A DNA stretch of 64,000 nt from Eremophila alpestris peregrina. Lineage: Eukaryota > Chordata > Aves > Passeriformes > Alaudidae. The notes beneath the pieces were generated by a model. The model had not been told where the DNA came from. It saw only the letters and a list, made by a program, of their open reading frames with translations, and made no database searches. The stretch spans positions 11,360,782 through 11,424,781 of the forward strand of contig WMCF01000025.1 of NCBI GenBank assembly GCA_009792885.1, written 5' to 3'. This document shows positions 49,801-62,140 of this stretch, one piece after another (position 1 is the stretch's first letter; every line of letters begins with the position of its first letter). The position numbers and the translations under genes were made by a program.

Positions 49801-50590
49801 TTGCTGCCAAACTTTGGTTGTATATATATTGCTCAAGCTGAAAACTTCCAAAGCAAACACAGAGAGGAAATCAAAGTTAAATTAATCCTCTCCAAGGATG
49901 TATAAAGCACGGCTGCACTGAGGTTTACATGTTGAGGGTGAGAGGGACTGTTGGTCGTGTGGGAGGCAGAAGCCACTTGGTGTTCACAGCCCAGTTCTGC
50001 TGCATCACTTGTCTGGGCTGGAGTTGCTTAGTGTGAGGACCTTAATTTTTTTCACAATGGCTAGACAAATGACAGGGCATTCATGGCAGTTTGCATTCAA
50101 ACTGCAACTTTGGCTAAAGGCAAACGAGTCACTAATTTCTCTGGAACCCTCATAGTTGTGCATGTGCTTCATTAAATGTAGTCAAAAAGTTCCTTGCTGA
50201 GACCAAGCAGAGCTCTGGAGTCTTCACTTTTGGACAGTGTAAAGGTTTAAAGGTTGGGTTTGGAGACCTGCTGTCTGTTGACCTTGGCTGAAAGGACTGG
50301 TTTAGGACAATGCTCATTTCTGTTGTACTGCTGGGTTTCAGCTGGCAGCAGGAGAAATCATCAGTCATCTTGAAGGTTTTGATGCCAGCTCTCTCAGATG
50401 ATGATGAGGGTTGGAGGTGTAAAGTAGTGGCTGATGGCTTTCTTGAAAAAATCCCTATCTACTGGCTATACCTAATCCATCTTCAAATGGAAAACAGGGA
50501 TGAAAGGAATACTGCCTGCAGGAGATGAAAATGAAATGGAATTGCTTGGCAGAACTTTGTGCAATTGCAAAGTAGACTTGAATGCTATTT
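43881..50590 (+). other. FBXL7 intron 2 segment, no recognised gene
   Basis: AT-rich intron with a 14-T run at 45718-45731, a 13-T run at 48277-48289 and a 22-nt near-palindrome at 44219-44240. Frames at 47690-48125 (minus) and 49531-49905 (plus, 124 codons) lack recognisable motifs. Confidence 0.5.
44219..44240. repeat. 10-bp inverted repeat with 2-nt spacer
   Basis: GATTTATGAT at 44219-44228 and its exact reverse complement ATCATAAATC at 44231-44240 flank AC. It could be a dimeric factor site or chance. Confidence 0.85.
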
Positions 50591-50690
50591 TATAAAAAAA
50601 AAAAAAGTGGTTTTTTTTTCCTTTTCCAGGTTTTGGGTTTTCCTTTTTTTGTTTGTTTTTGTTTGTCTGTTTTTCCTTTTTTGTTTTTCC
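50591..50690 (+). repeat. Low-complexity A-run and T-rich tract
   Basis: A run of 13 A (50594-50606) is followed by T-rich sequence with GTTT and CTTTT repeats. It explains the Lys/Asn/Gln-rich minus-strand frames that cross it. Confidence 0.85.
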
Positions 50691-53600
50691 CTGGAGCCGT
50701 AGGCTTTGTATTTTGATAGTCTCACCTGGAATGAAATAATATCCCATATTGTACAGTTATTCAGAAAGAAATTCCTTAGTGAGCGATGGCATTTGTAAAT
50801 TAAGTAATCTACTTCCACAAGTAGAAAAATTGATTGCTGGAGTAACATTCTTCTGTAACTATTCTTCACAAAATATTGTGAAGGAAAGAAGGAAGTAACA
50901 GAAGGACGAAGGAAATAAAAACCTTGTCTGTTTTTTTCTATAAGCATAAAAGTGTTTCAGCATCAAAAATGTAATATAGAATGCCAATCAGTGGTCATCT
51001 TGATCTACCTTGTGCTTGCTCTGAAGCTTAATAAATTATTAGGAGCAGGAAACTTTTGTCTTGGAGAATTTAAATGTCTGTTTAAATTGTTTTGAGAAAT
51101 AAAGCTGTAACTGAGTAGCTTAATCTTGACTTGTTCCGAGTGAGAAACTTTGACTACGCCAGAAGCAGACAAGTTCAGGTATTGAAAGTGTGCTGTTTCT
51201 CCTGCTAACACAGGGAAAAGCATCTGCTTGCAGTCTTGCAATACTATGTGTTACTGAGGCTTTGCTACTACTCCCTGTTGTCCAAGATGAGACTTACGGA
51301 GATAGCAAAGTTTTGACAGAGACCTCCTGTGGTGGGAAATTACTGGGGTGTTGTTTTGCTGCAAATTATCTGTCCCATCTTTTGGACAATCTTTGTACAA
51401 ATATTTGTACAAATCCCATCTTTAATTTCTACTGATAGGCAAACAATTTTCCATGTCTTCCCTGCTAAATATATAGATTTATGTTTCTGGAGAAACTTGT
51501 CAGTCATTAATCAAGCACATAGCATGGACCTAGAAGGGAAAGGGTAAGAATTATTGTCTGTACTTCTTGATGACTGTACAAGGACTGACTCCTTGCCAAA
51601 GTGGTTAACAGAGCTGAAGTAATGTACTATGAAAGTCAGCTCGTTGATCTGCAGATCTTGAAACTTTTCCATGAAGTATGGAATCCAGTCATGAGCCTAA
51701 GCTTGCTGACAATAGATTTGTTGGGGTTTTTTTTTCTAATTTTTTTTTTTTTTAAATATTGATAGTAAAAGTTTGGAACCCTCAGGTAGAAACTTCTGAT
51801 GTAATGACGTCTCCACTGAAAAAAGGCACTGTTCTGTGGAGAATCAAGGAACTTGTAAGTCTTAGAAACCACTCCTGTCATTTATCATTTCAGTCCACTT
51901 CCTCACCCACGAATGATGTAGGATGGCTGCCTGCCATGAAGGCAAACTGTAACAAGATGTAAAATGGTGAGGGTTTTTCTGGTTTGTTTAAACGGTGTAT
52001 GTTAAGTTGTGTTATTAATGACTCATTTATGCTTTGTTCTATATGTAAAAAACTTTTTTGTAATTTGAATAAACAAGTATCCTTCAGTTTGATACTCTGA
52101 ATCAAGTTTAGGCTTTGACTTAAATTGTATCAGTCTTCAAAAGCTTGGAGCACAAGACTGACTTAGAGCATTTGATAGCTATGTAACACATAGAAAATAC
52201 AGCAGGAAGCATGGCATGTATCTTTCAGTAGTACTTAAAAATGCTCAACAAAGTTGCTTTGGGAATTTCATGATCATAAGAATACAATTTCTTCCTTTAA
52301 GGTTTGTAAATGATACCATTGAAATTGATATATTTATTGGTGGAGACAATTTTTAAGATATTAGTATCATTCCAGTGGCAATGTTTCTCATTGCTTTTTT
52401 ATTCTTGCTTTTGCCATTTGGTAGGTATAAGTGTCTGCCAAACTAAACCGTATTTTAGGAGCTAAATGCTAGCCCTAGTAAAAAGGATTTGTGTGATATT
52501 AAGAAGTTATTTTTCATAATCTATTAACTTAATTAAACCTGATCATAACTTGGTTATTGTTTACTGAAACACCTGAGAATAAAATGGAAGCTGAATTTTG
52601 TCCAAGTTAAATTCCAAAATAGAGTAAGGATGTTGCTTTCATTTTCCAAGTTCAATGCATGATAGTGGCTAGCCAAAATCTTTTTCATTTTTCTTAAAGT
52701 TGCTATAAAAGTTCAGCAATTGGAAAGCTTTTCTTATGTGAATAGATGCCCAAGTGTCTTATATTTAGTAACTCTTTCCTGGTAGTATGTAATGTGAATA
52801 TTGGTGTTGTAAAAACATAGCTTCCCTCGAAAGACAGTGTAAAGTGGAGTGTAGCTTTTACTTGAAACACAAAGTAATTTTATATTTCCATTAGCAGATG
52901 TATGCTGGATATATGATTATATATGATTATAGCCATTCTGTCAATACATAACAATATAATACGCATAACTGGAAGCTTATCAGTCTTATTGAAGCACTAG
53001 CAGCTGTCTGATTTAAAGTATAGGAATAAGTATATATCCCTTTTCTAGCTTCATTGAAAATTATTCTGAGATATTATGATGACTTTTTTCACAAGAGTAG
53101 GTTCTCATATTTGGCTAGCATTGCCTTATACCAAGTATCATGGCTTGAAAAGTAGTCTTCTGTATCTTCAGATTTCATGTGATTTTTCCCCCCCTGTACC
53201 TTACATTTTTTGTCCTGTCTACATAAAACTATAGTGAGAAAATTGTTAACAGTATTGAATTCTGTTAGTTTTCCCTTTTGTCCCTGTCTCATTTTAGAGG
53301 CCAGCTTAATGCTCCATCTAGGTAGACTTGATAAATGGAATTGTTCCAAGTCTTGTGTGTGAACACAAGGCAAGGATAGACTAGAGAGTTGAAAACCTGC
53401 CAAAACAAACTTGGGTGGAATGGCTTCGTTTGTCTGGTGCTGCACTTTCTAACACCATGGGGCTTTTTAAAGGTATTTCCGTTCTCAGATGTATGTGGTC
53501 TATGGGGTGTCACAGGAGGCAAGTGCCTTTGTGATCCAAGAGGTCCTGCAGTACTTAGGTGGCATTTCAGTCCTCCTGGTAAGCAAGAAGGGACCCAGCT

Positions 53601-56600
53601 CAGCCCAGCCATCCTGGCTGGCATCATAAAACTTGTGGTATTTAAAGTAAAAGCTGCTGTTTTGTGTAGAGGTGGCAAAAAGTACTACAGTGTCTTAAAA
53701 AAGGCAACTTTACATATCACAATTTGCTATAGATGTGAAGGTCAGGAGGTACCCTGTTAGAGTCTCCACCTCAGTTAATAAAATGTGCTTAGTTGCATTA
53801 TAAAAGTTTGTAGGCTCTGACTAAAATAGTGTATGTCTCAGGATGTTAACCTCACTGTGAAGTTTGGTAGAGTTAGAATTGACTTCCAAATTCTAGATAT
53901 GCTGAATGACATTTTCAAAGCATCTCAGTTTTCTCAGTGAACTACTAAGACTGTAGGCTCAGGGTATTTTCCAGATATGGTTTCTCCCTTTTGGGTTGAC
54001 ATTGCTGCTATAGGCACGTAACAGCCTGTTTGCCAGGAAGGATAAAAACAAACAAACAGCAACAACAAAAGCTGACAAATTTATTTTCTGAAAGTGAAAT
54101 TGGTCAGTAATGCAGATTATGCATAATAAAGATCCCTGAAGGTAAACAGGACAAGCTTATTTTGAAGAAAAAGGAGGTAATGAAAACCATAAGGAGATGT
54201 CCTTCCATTTTTCAGTCCAGAGAAATATTTAACAATTTTAGTAAGATTACTGCCTGAAAAAGTATAGCTGTTATCTAGTTTTGAAATTGCTGGGGCTGCT
54301 AGAAACCAAGAAGAGGCTAAATATGAAAAGGTAATGACATGAAATTAAACTTCATTTTCTTATGGAAAAGGCTATGTTTTTTGAAATAATTCAGGTATAA
54401 AATGACATTGTGCTGTTCTTCCCACGCCTCCCTCTTTAAGTATGCAGTGATCTTATAATAGTATAAAATATCATTTTGGACCTTTTAAGCAGAACAGATT
54501 AATTTCTTACAGTCTGAAGCAGTGCTCTTAAATGTGTATATTGAAGCTGCTCAACCCTAAAGATAACCTGCACAATACCTGTACAAAAGGATCACAGAAG
54601 TTTAATTACATCACTTTCTAGTGTGTCTGTAGCATGTGCAGTTGATGTTTAACCTTTTTTTTTAGCCTTTTTCAATGCAGCAGATTAACTATTTCTGTGA
54701 AGATTGAAAAAGTATTTTGTATTTTTTCTGTAATTTTTACTGAAGTTCTATTGTTTATTTCTCTAGCTGTGGAATAAAGAATCCCTGGTTTGAGTTAGGC
54801 TAATTTTTGGCAGAAATCTGTACCCCTGCAGTGCCTGATCCAAATTAAGTTGAGTTGTAAACCCTGGAACATTTAAAGACATAAGGAGAGTTGTGTCTTT
54901 AAAACCTTTGGTGTCACCATGAGCACAACCTAGGCTCATTTGCAGGAGTACTAGAGCTGATCAGGAAACTGTTTCCTGGTTTCCCAGTGCCATCCCTTTA
55001 CTGCTTGGTCAGATGCTGTGGTTTGGGCTGAGAAAGTGGAGAAAATAATCAAGCAAGGATGAACAACCTGTGAAGAAGGAAGGAAAAAAAAAAACCAACA
55101 CAAAAATCTCACCCTTTCCACATTCACATCCCTAATGCTAAGAAGTTAGAAGCAGACACTGGATGAGGAAGCGTTTGTCTCTTGCAGCCATCTGTAAGAA
55201 TGAAAAGGAAGCCTGACAGGTATTAGAAGGGGGAAGATAAAAGTCTGTGTGGTGAAAGACTTTGCTTGGTCAGGAAGAGTGGGACAGGGTAGGAGATCTC
55301 CCAGGTACAGGGCTAGTGCCTGCTGTTTGTAAGTGCCCATGAAACCCAGTGGTAACCCCTCATTCCAGTCTGCTTCCTCCACTGCTGTTTTTTAATTCTC
55401 TGCTTGCTTGAATAGCAGTGGTGTGTGCCATAGATCTGAAGGTGGTCAGTAATTGTTGAAACAAACAGGTTTAAATGCAAGACTATAGTCTAAAATTTTA
55501 TTTTAGGTTGACTCTCTTTTAAATAAACTTAAAAGTGGCATATGACTTAAGTTGAAACAGTAGTCATGGTTTTGAACTGAAGCATTATCTAATTAGGAAA
55601 GTCTGTAAAACTTTAGCTTGCCTTTGTTGTAAACAATCTTTTCTTTGGACCTTTTCTGCCTCAATTGATAGTAAGACCAGACAATGCTTGTTCAAAGACC
55701 TACTGTTTATTATCTGTGGTCACCCTAATTGTGGTACCAATATTTCAGGTGTAGTGCTCACAGCATATTTTGGGTAGAGTGGCATTTCCCTGTCTTTCTG
55801 ACGTGTCAAGACAGCTTAGAGGCAGGTTGCATGTGAAATCTCTTCAGCTGCTTCAGGGTAGTTGGAGGTGATAACCTAAGGGCTATGTAATTATGACATT
55901 TACCTTAAGTTTTACCTTAAATCAGGTGTGAAAACACAATATGTGCATGCAGAAAGATGGTCCACAGTTTTAGGGACTTTGGTAGGGGACTTCTAGATTC
56001 CTGGTATAAGAATACTGAGCATCACAACAGCAAACTCCAATTGTGGATTTTGCTATGATTAAACTATCCCATTAATAATCTCATCACACATCTCTCTTTG
56101 GACAGTGGGCCTCATACATGTTATTTTTACATCTCTCTCTTGAATGAGTCAAAAACCAGTATTTTGTCTTGTAAATAGCTGCTGTTTGGTATAGTCCAAC
56201 CTGGGAGAGACTGATAATGCTCTGATGTTTATTTTCCAACTCCAACAGGCTTGAATTAGGGCTGAACCATCCATATTCCTATGTGTAAAAACAAGGGTGT
56301 GGTTCCAATATTGCTCAGTCCAGTTGCACAGGCAGCTGACCAGAAGAGTTAAATGCAAACTTCTGGTATCTGGATTCAGCTCTTGGCTTTGTTTCAGGCT
56401 AATTCACGCTGTGTAATTTCTGCAACTATTTCCAGTTTTTGTGTGGCTGTAGGCTTAGATTTTTGCGCTAACTCTTAGCATACTTTAAATTAAAAAAAAA
56501 ATATATATATTCTGGGTTTCTTTAATTTAGAAATATTTTGACTACCTGAATCTCTGTGTCTCCTGTAAATCATATGACTTCCTATGGCCATTAGATGATA

Positions 56601-57379
56601 AGTGTGTGTGAATGCATTTTTTTGCTGCTGAGAGCAGGAAACAAAGTGTATGTGCAAGCTTCACAGCCACCTTCCTGCCAGTTAGTGATGATTTCCGTAA
56701 ACCTGGGCTCCCATTTGCTGTGACCTCTCCAGGTGAGAGAAAGGGAATGGGGTTTGTAGTTTGCCTTACTTCTGAACTCAGGCCAAATAGTGACTAATGA
56801 ACATACCAGATGTTTCTGCTTTTGAAAGCTTTTTTTGGAAAGAACTATATTAACCAATTTATCCTTCCTCCCATGAGATAATAGGACAGCAGCGTAGCTG
56901 AGATCTGACAATTCATTACATGAGAACAAAATATTAATGTTGACCCTTGCTATGTTGACAGTAGGATTTGAATCTAACCTTCTGCTCTTTTTGCTCAGAA
57001 GAAATGCATGCAAGTAGTTTTTTTCAGATCTTTCAGCTACTGTGTTACAATGTCAACCACGTTTTTAGCAATTTGGATTACAATGAGCTGGATTTTTTTT
57101 GGGCAAATCTCGGGGATCTCCATTGACTTAATAGTGTTACTCCAGATATTTATTCATCTTACCATGAAATTGTAATCTAACCTTTGTTTTTGAAGAATAA
57201 ACAACCAATGTTTGATTTGGGATAGGGGAACTATGGAGCTGAGAGGTTATAGCAAGTTCCTTCTCTCCATTTGTTGATGAGCTCTCAAGGGCATTCATCT
57301 GTAGTTAATTATGTTAAGTATGAGAGAGGATGGCTCTGTTGAAGTTTCTTATCAGAAAGCACTTGCAGGCAACCTGATT
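50691..57379 (+). other. FBXL7 intron 2 segment, no recognised gene
   Basis: AT-rich intron. Holds the palindrome at 51392-51413, T runs of 9 and 14 at 51727-51735 and 51740-51753, and a 10-bp tandem pair ATATGATTAT at 52911-52930. Overlapping frames on both strands at 53289-53760 show no known family. Confidence 0.5.
51392..51413. repeat. Perfect 22-nt palindrome with flanking 10-bp direct repeats
   Basis: TTTGTACAAA, itself palindromic, occurs twice (51392-51401 and 51404-51413) around TA, so all 22 bases equal their reverse complement. TCCCATCTTT occurs directly at 51373-51382 and 51414-51423, bracketing the palindrome. The pattern is certain; its meaning is not. Confidence 0.9.
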
Positions 57380-57830
57380 TCTAGAGTTCTTGTGATTCAG
57401 TGGATGTTCTACCTTTTCTCCCTGGCAGGAAGGTGAAGGTAGCAGCTGTGAGGACCTCTGTGTGGGTGAGGTCCTGAGAAAGAGAACACAAGCATAAAGG
57501 TACCCTCATTGGCATTGTTCTTTGCAGCTCTTTCCTGGGGATTCCCTCTCTGGGTGAAAGGCAGCCTCCTTGGTACCTTGTCCTGCTGGGCTCAGGGGAA
57601 GGAGAGGCTGCTTCTGCAGGCAGAACAAGGCTTTGCATGGCTCCTCTCCCTCCCTTTCTCTCATAGTGTGCCTCCATTTCCCCAATGTCCAGCACCCAGC
57701 TCTTACTCCAAATGCTTCTGCTGCCTCATCCTGTCCTTGAGTTCAGGATGCAAAGATATTTTGAGCACCTCATGCAGGTGGTCTGTGTGTCAGGAACTTA
57801 GGACATTGAAAATTGATTTCCTTTGATTAC
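57380..57830 (+). other. FBXL7 intron 2, locally GC-richer segment
   Basis: About 450 bases richer in G and C than the surroundings, with reading frames open on both strands (57381-57695 minus, 57509-57826 plus). CpG is rare, so it is not a CpG island. No domain or repeat was recognised. Confidence 0.4.
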
Positions 57831-60800
57831 CCTCTGTTCCATTGTTCATGAAATATGCTTAACTACAAGGGATGAAGTCAAGAATGATGTAATAGTTATG
57901 GAGCCATTAATCAGTGCAGTCACTGTGAATATCCAGGTGGAAAATTGTAACAACAGCTTATGCTCACATCTGCATAGAATATGTACAATAAATTATGACA
58001 AAATCAAATATCTTTTAAGTGAACAGCATTATTTAAGGCATACTTCCAGAAATCAGAAGAACCAAACCCCCTTGATAAGCAGGTACTTGCATCATTTTTA
58101 CTGATTGCTTGCAGATTTCTGTTTGAGGCAGAATGGAACAAAAATAATGGAGTGATGTGGGTTCACAGACCAGCTTGTTGTCACGAGCCACCCAGTTAAT
58201 GTGGGAATAATCTGCGTAGGAAGCCTTTTTCTGTACACTTGTACATCACCATTTCTGTAGCTTGTTCATTTCAGGAAATATTAAGTTTTAAGGTCAGTAA
58301 TTTTTCAGTTCTGACTTCTCTGTGGTGGCAAATCCCCATCTAAGATGACTTTAGGAATTGTATGTGAGAATGCGCTACGCTTAACTTTCTTTGAACATCA
58401 ACTTTTAAACAATAGGTTGACACTCTTAAAGGGTGCTTTGAAACCAAACAGGGGCTGTTCTTGATGTTCAGATAAATCTGATTTAGTCCATAAATTTATC
58501 TATATCTTGCTGAAGCACTGTAGATTTCATGTCCATTGGAAAAAAACTTCATTTCTAAGCAGCAGAGTTGCTCTGCTTTTGTAACTGGACATGTGTTCTC
58601 CTGTAATAACATCCCTGTAATGATTTGCATGTGTGCTGACTGCTCCCATATGCAGTGTGGGCTGGAGTCCTTTCTAGCTGAAAATTCAGGAGTTTCCAAT
58701 GTACATCCTTGTTCTTCCATGCAACATAGCTTCTTATAGAGCTGTGTTGATAATGTGCCCTGTGGAGGCGTGTGAAAGGGCAGAGAGTGTCCTGTTTCTG
58801 TGGCAGGATGCTCTGGCTCCAAGTTGGAGGGGGGAAAACCGGAACCAGACCTGACAAGAAACTGAATCTGGTGTTTTCAGTCTGTGGTCATCGTGAATAG
58901 AGGCTGTTTCAGTTTAATACCTCATGTGCCAGGAGGGGTGAATGTAATTGGACAGCATATCTAAAGCTAGGAATTTTCTTCCCTCATTCTTAAGCTTGCT
59001 TTATTGCAGAATGTGGTGGCTGCTTATAGATGGGTGAAATAGTAAGATTTAACTCTATTTTTTCATTCTTCTTGATTACATGTTGAACTGGGTGTTTATA
59101 TCAAAGTATCATTCTGAGCACCCCCAGTCTGATCTGGGCCTCGTTTTGTGCGCTGATATACGTATGGGCCATATAGTGATAACTTATCATAATGAGCTTT
59201 TGAGCTCCTGCTTTTCTTGTGTGGTTTTTTGTTTGTTTCATGTGACTTGAGGTCAGGAGGAGGCTCTTGACCTAAATACTGTATTAAAGTTTTGCTGTCT
59301 TCTCATTAGATGTTTTCATGAGGTTGTAAGTGTACTGGGAGACAAGAAAACGGTTATAGATGAGTTCTGAAGTTGTTTAGCTGAACTTGGAATATCTTTC
59401 TTGGAGTGAGAGAGAAGGAAAGAATAGTGGAAAAAAGGCAGCAACTGAAGGGGGGAAAAAGTTGGATGTGTTTTATAACCATAAATGGTAAAAGTAACCT
59501 TCTCTGCTGCCAGCAAGCAGAAAGATGGAATAAGGTTTTGATTTACAAGAACAGCTCAGCAAGGGCCTTGTAGAGTGCTTCATGCCTGCTATATAAATGT
59601 GATTAGCTATAAAATGGGAGAGATTTAACAAGAGTTTAAGCATCGGCAACAGCGCTGTTTCATGCAGAATGTGGATGCCTGCTTGTAGAGTTCTGTGAAT
59701 ACAGGCTAGTTTGGAAAACATCACATCTTTCAAGAGAGAATGTGCATTATTTTTACGTATTACCTGAGCATGTTACCTTTTGGTTCTTTTCCCATCCATC
59801 ATGAGGTGTCTAAAATTAAGCCACCTTTATCCTTATAATTGTTCCTTTAGATGATTGAAGAGGACCTGGGCTTTTTCAGTAAGCTGCCTAAGGACATAGA
59901 GGTAGATATGAGATGCTTTCTCTTAATTCCAGTGTTCTGTCTTGTTATGTAACCTTTGTGGTCTTTCCCTACCTGTATATTACTGCTTTACTCAGGAAGG
60001 TGAATTTGATAGCTTTAGGCTCCAGTGGTCAGTCCAGTAAAGCCTCATAGTTGTGGATGGCAAAAGCCTTTCCCCACTTTAATGTTCCCTTAGAGTTTAA
60101 ATGTTCTTAACAAGAAGATTATGAGCAACTGACTTATTAACAAACATGCCAAGCAGAGTTTGAGGAGCAGCAGCATTTTTGGGTGCCTAATCTCATTCCT
60201 CGTCAAGATTCCACTGGAAGGAAGTGGAAGAGAGGGTATGGGAATTTTTTCTGAAAAGTGAAGTAGCAAGTTGACTGTGAAGATTTAGGTGTTCTTGTTA
60301 AAATGCTTCAGGCCAAATATTTCTTTTAAAGGATTCAGTCAAAGGCAGAGGAAGGAGAGACTCATTTGGATAGCACCGCATGACTTGGGCTTAAACTGAA
60401 TGTTGAGATATTTTATCACTCTTAATTAGGCAAATGTAAGACACCTTCATTTGGTTTAATTGCATTGTGATAATATTACTGCCACCTCAGTTAGTTCACA
60501 AACAACTCTTAAGAATTAACACATCCCAGAAGAAGTCTAAGAAGCAAAGCTAAATTATTAATGCCAGCTATTTTAATTACATTAAATTGGGAAGCAACTC
60601 AGGGATTGTGGGACACTATTACAATATAGAATGTATAGTTACCTATAAACTTGTCAGTATCTTAAGATACTTTTTGTTTCTTTTTAAATTAAAGTCACTC
60701 TCCATTAAATCTAAATGTTTCAAATAATGATGTTATTTTAGCAAGTACAAAAAATAAATGCAGAGACCTCAAATATGATATTACCCTATCTATTAATTTG

Positions 60801-61857
60801 ACTTGAATGGTATTTGCTTAATAAACCCAAAATGGTTTAAAACTTACTTTTCTATGTATTTTCACTCAAGGATCAATAAGCAACAGTTTCAAACTGCTAA
60901 GTAAGAAACCTCCTCAATTTAAAAGAGTAACTGAGGGGATCCATATAGGCAAAGTTTTGATATTCTGCGATATTGCAATTAATATAAAATCACTTTGTGA
61001 AAAAGTATTGCTGAAATCTCTCAAGGAAAAAAAAATAATTTCTGTTTTCTCCACTGAAGATAATGTGTTATTCATTAGTATCATGATACAGTGAGGAACT
61101 GCTGCACTGTAACAGTTTTATTGGTGTCTAAATATGCTTACATCAGGTTTATGGTACGAATGCAGAATTGGATTTGGAATATATTTTCTTTAGTGAAGTG
61201 CAAAGGAAGCTTTCCTCCCCATATTATGTACTTGGTTAATATTTGAGGCTTCAAAACTTAAGTCCAAAGACACAAAATTGGTTGTTAAGTAATTATTAAA
61301 TGTGAAAAAGCTGTTTTGCATAGGCTCTGAATACAATTCTGATTTTAACCAAGAAAAAAATTGTGATTGACTACAGTGCACTCACTGTTGAAGGAGCCTT
61401 TAATAGGTTAAATTTTCAAGGGAATTGAATTTTTTTGGTAGTTCAGAAGCAGTAAAAGATTTAAAATTTGGATAGTTGTACTAACACTGAAGACTTAACT
61501 TATTGATAACTGAGTTTAATTACTGGCTTTTGCACGTGATCAGCTAGCTACCCATTGAGGAAATTGATTCTTGGAAACTGAAAACAAAAGTGGTTGCTAC
61601 AGACATCCAAAACTGAAGATACAGCCCAAGTAGATGTAGGATCCCATGGCTGTGTATGATGAGATTAACCCTGCCAGCATCTGTGTGTGCACTGTTGATG
61701 TCTGTTAGCTGAAATCTCACTGTGTGTCCTGTATGCTGTATGGGGCCTTTTGTTTGCAGACCTAAATGAGGATGCATTCACTTCAAACAACATATTGGCT
61801 TAGGGAGAGGAATGCACAACTGTGCCTTTGTTGCTGGGTTTTGAAGTTCATCCCATT
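57831..61857 (+). other. FBXL7 intron 2 segment, AT-rich, partly conserved-looking
   Basis: No gene or repeat recognised. The part at about 60415-60860 is very AT-rich, free of homopolymers and full of TTAATTA/TAATTA-like cores, and is the strongest-looking candidate conserved element by eye. Confidence 0.45.
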
Positions 61858-61886
61858 CCCCCCCCCCCCCCCCCCCCCCCCCCCCC
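61858..61886 (+). repeat. Poly-C run (29 nt)
   Basis: Twenty-nine consecutive C (minus strand G29), 49 bases before a minus-strand CR1 end. Long C/G homopolymers are prone to sequencing and assembly length error, so the true length is uncertain. Confidence 0.95.
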
Positions 61887-61934
61887 AGTCATTAAGTTGT
61901 GGTGGGAAAATTCCACCATTCATTTTGCCTTTAA

Positions 61935-62140
61935 ATCATAGAATTGTTTAGTTTGAGAAAGACCTTGAAAATCATTGAGTCCAACCATTTAACCCAGCAC
62001 TGCCAAGTCCTCTACTAAACTGTGTCCCTAGGCACCCAAGTCTTTTGAGACTTTTAAAAATACCTCTAGGGATGGTGACACCACCATTTTCCTGGGCAAT
62101 CTGTTCCAGTGCTTCCCAAATGGCCACACAGTCACACTGT
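61935..62140 (-). mobile_element. CR1 LINE, 3' end
   Basis: Reads as reverse-complement CR1 3' end: 'TCATAGAATTGTTTAGTTTG', 'AGAAAGACCTTGAAAATCAT', 'GAGTCCAACCATTTAACCCA', 'CTACTAAACTGTGTCCCTAG', 'TAGGGATGGTGACACCACCA' and 'CAATCTGTTCCAGTGCTTCC'. The match fades after about 62115 and the end is approximate. Confidence 0.93.

Noticed and set aside
53289..53760. Overlapping frames of 129 and 123 codons on opposite strands
   Set aside because: Only one strand could code. Neither shows a known family, and both have noise-like composition.
56591..57013. 140-codon minus-strand frame
   Set aside because: No recognisable domain; consistent with chance in 64 kb of intron.
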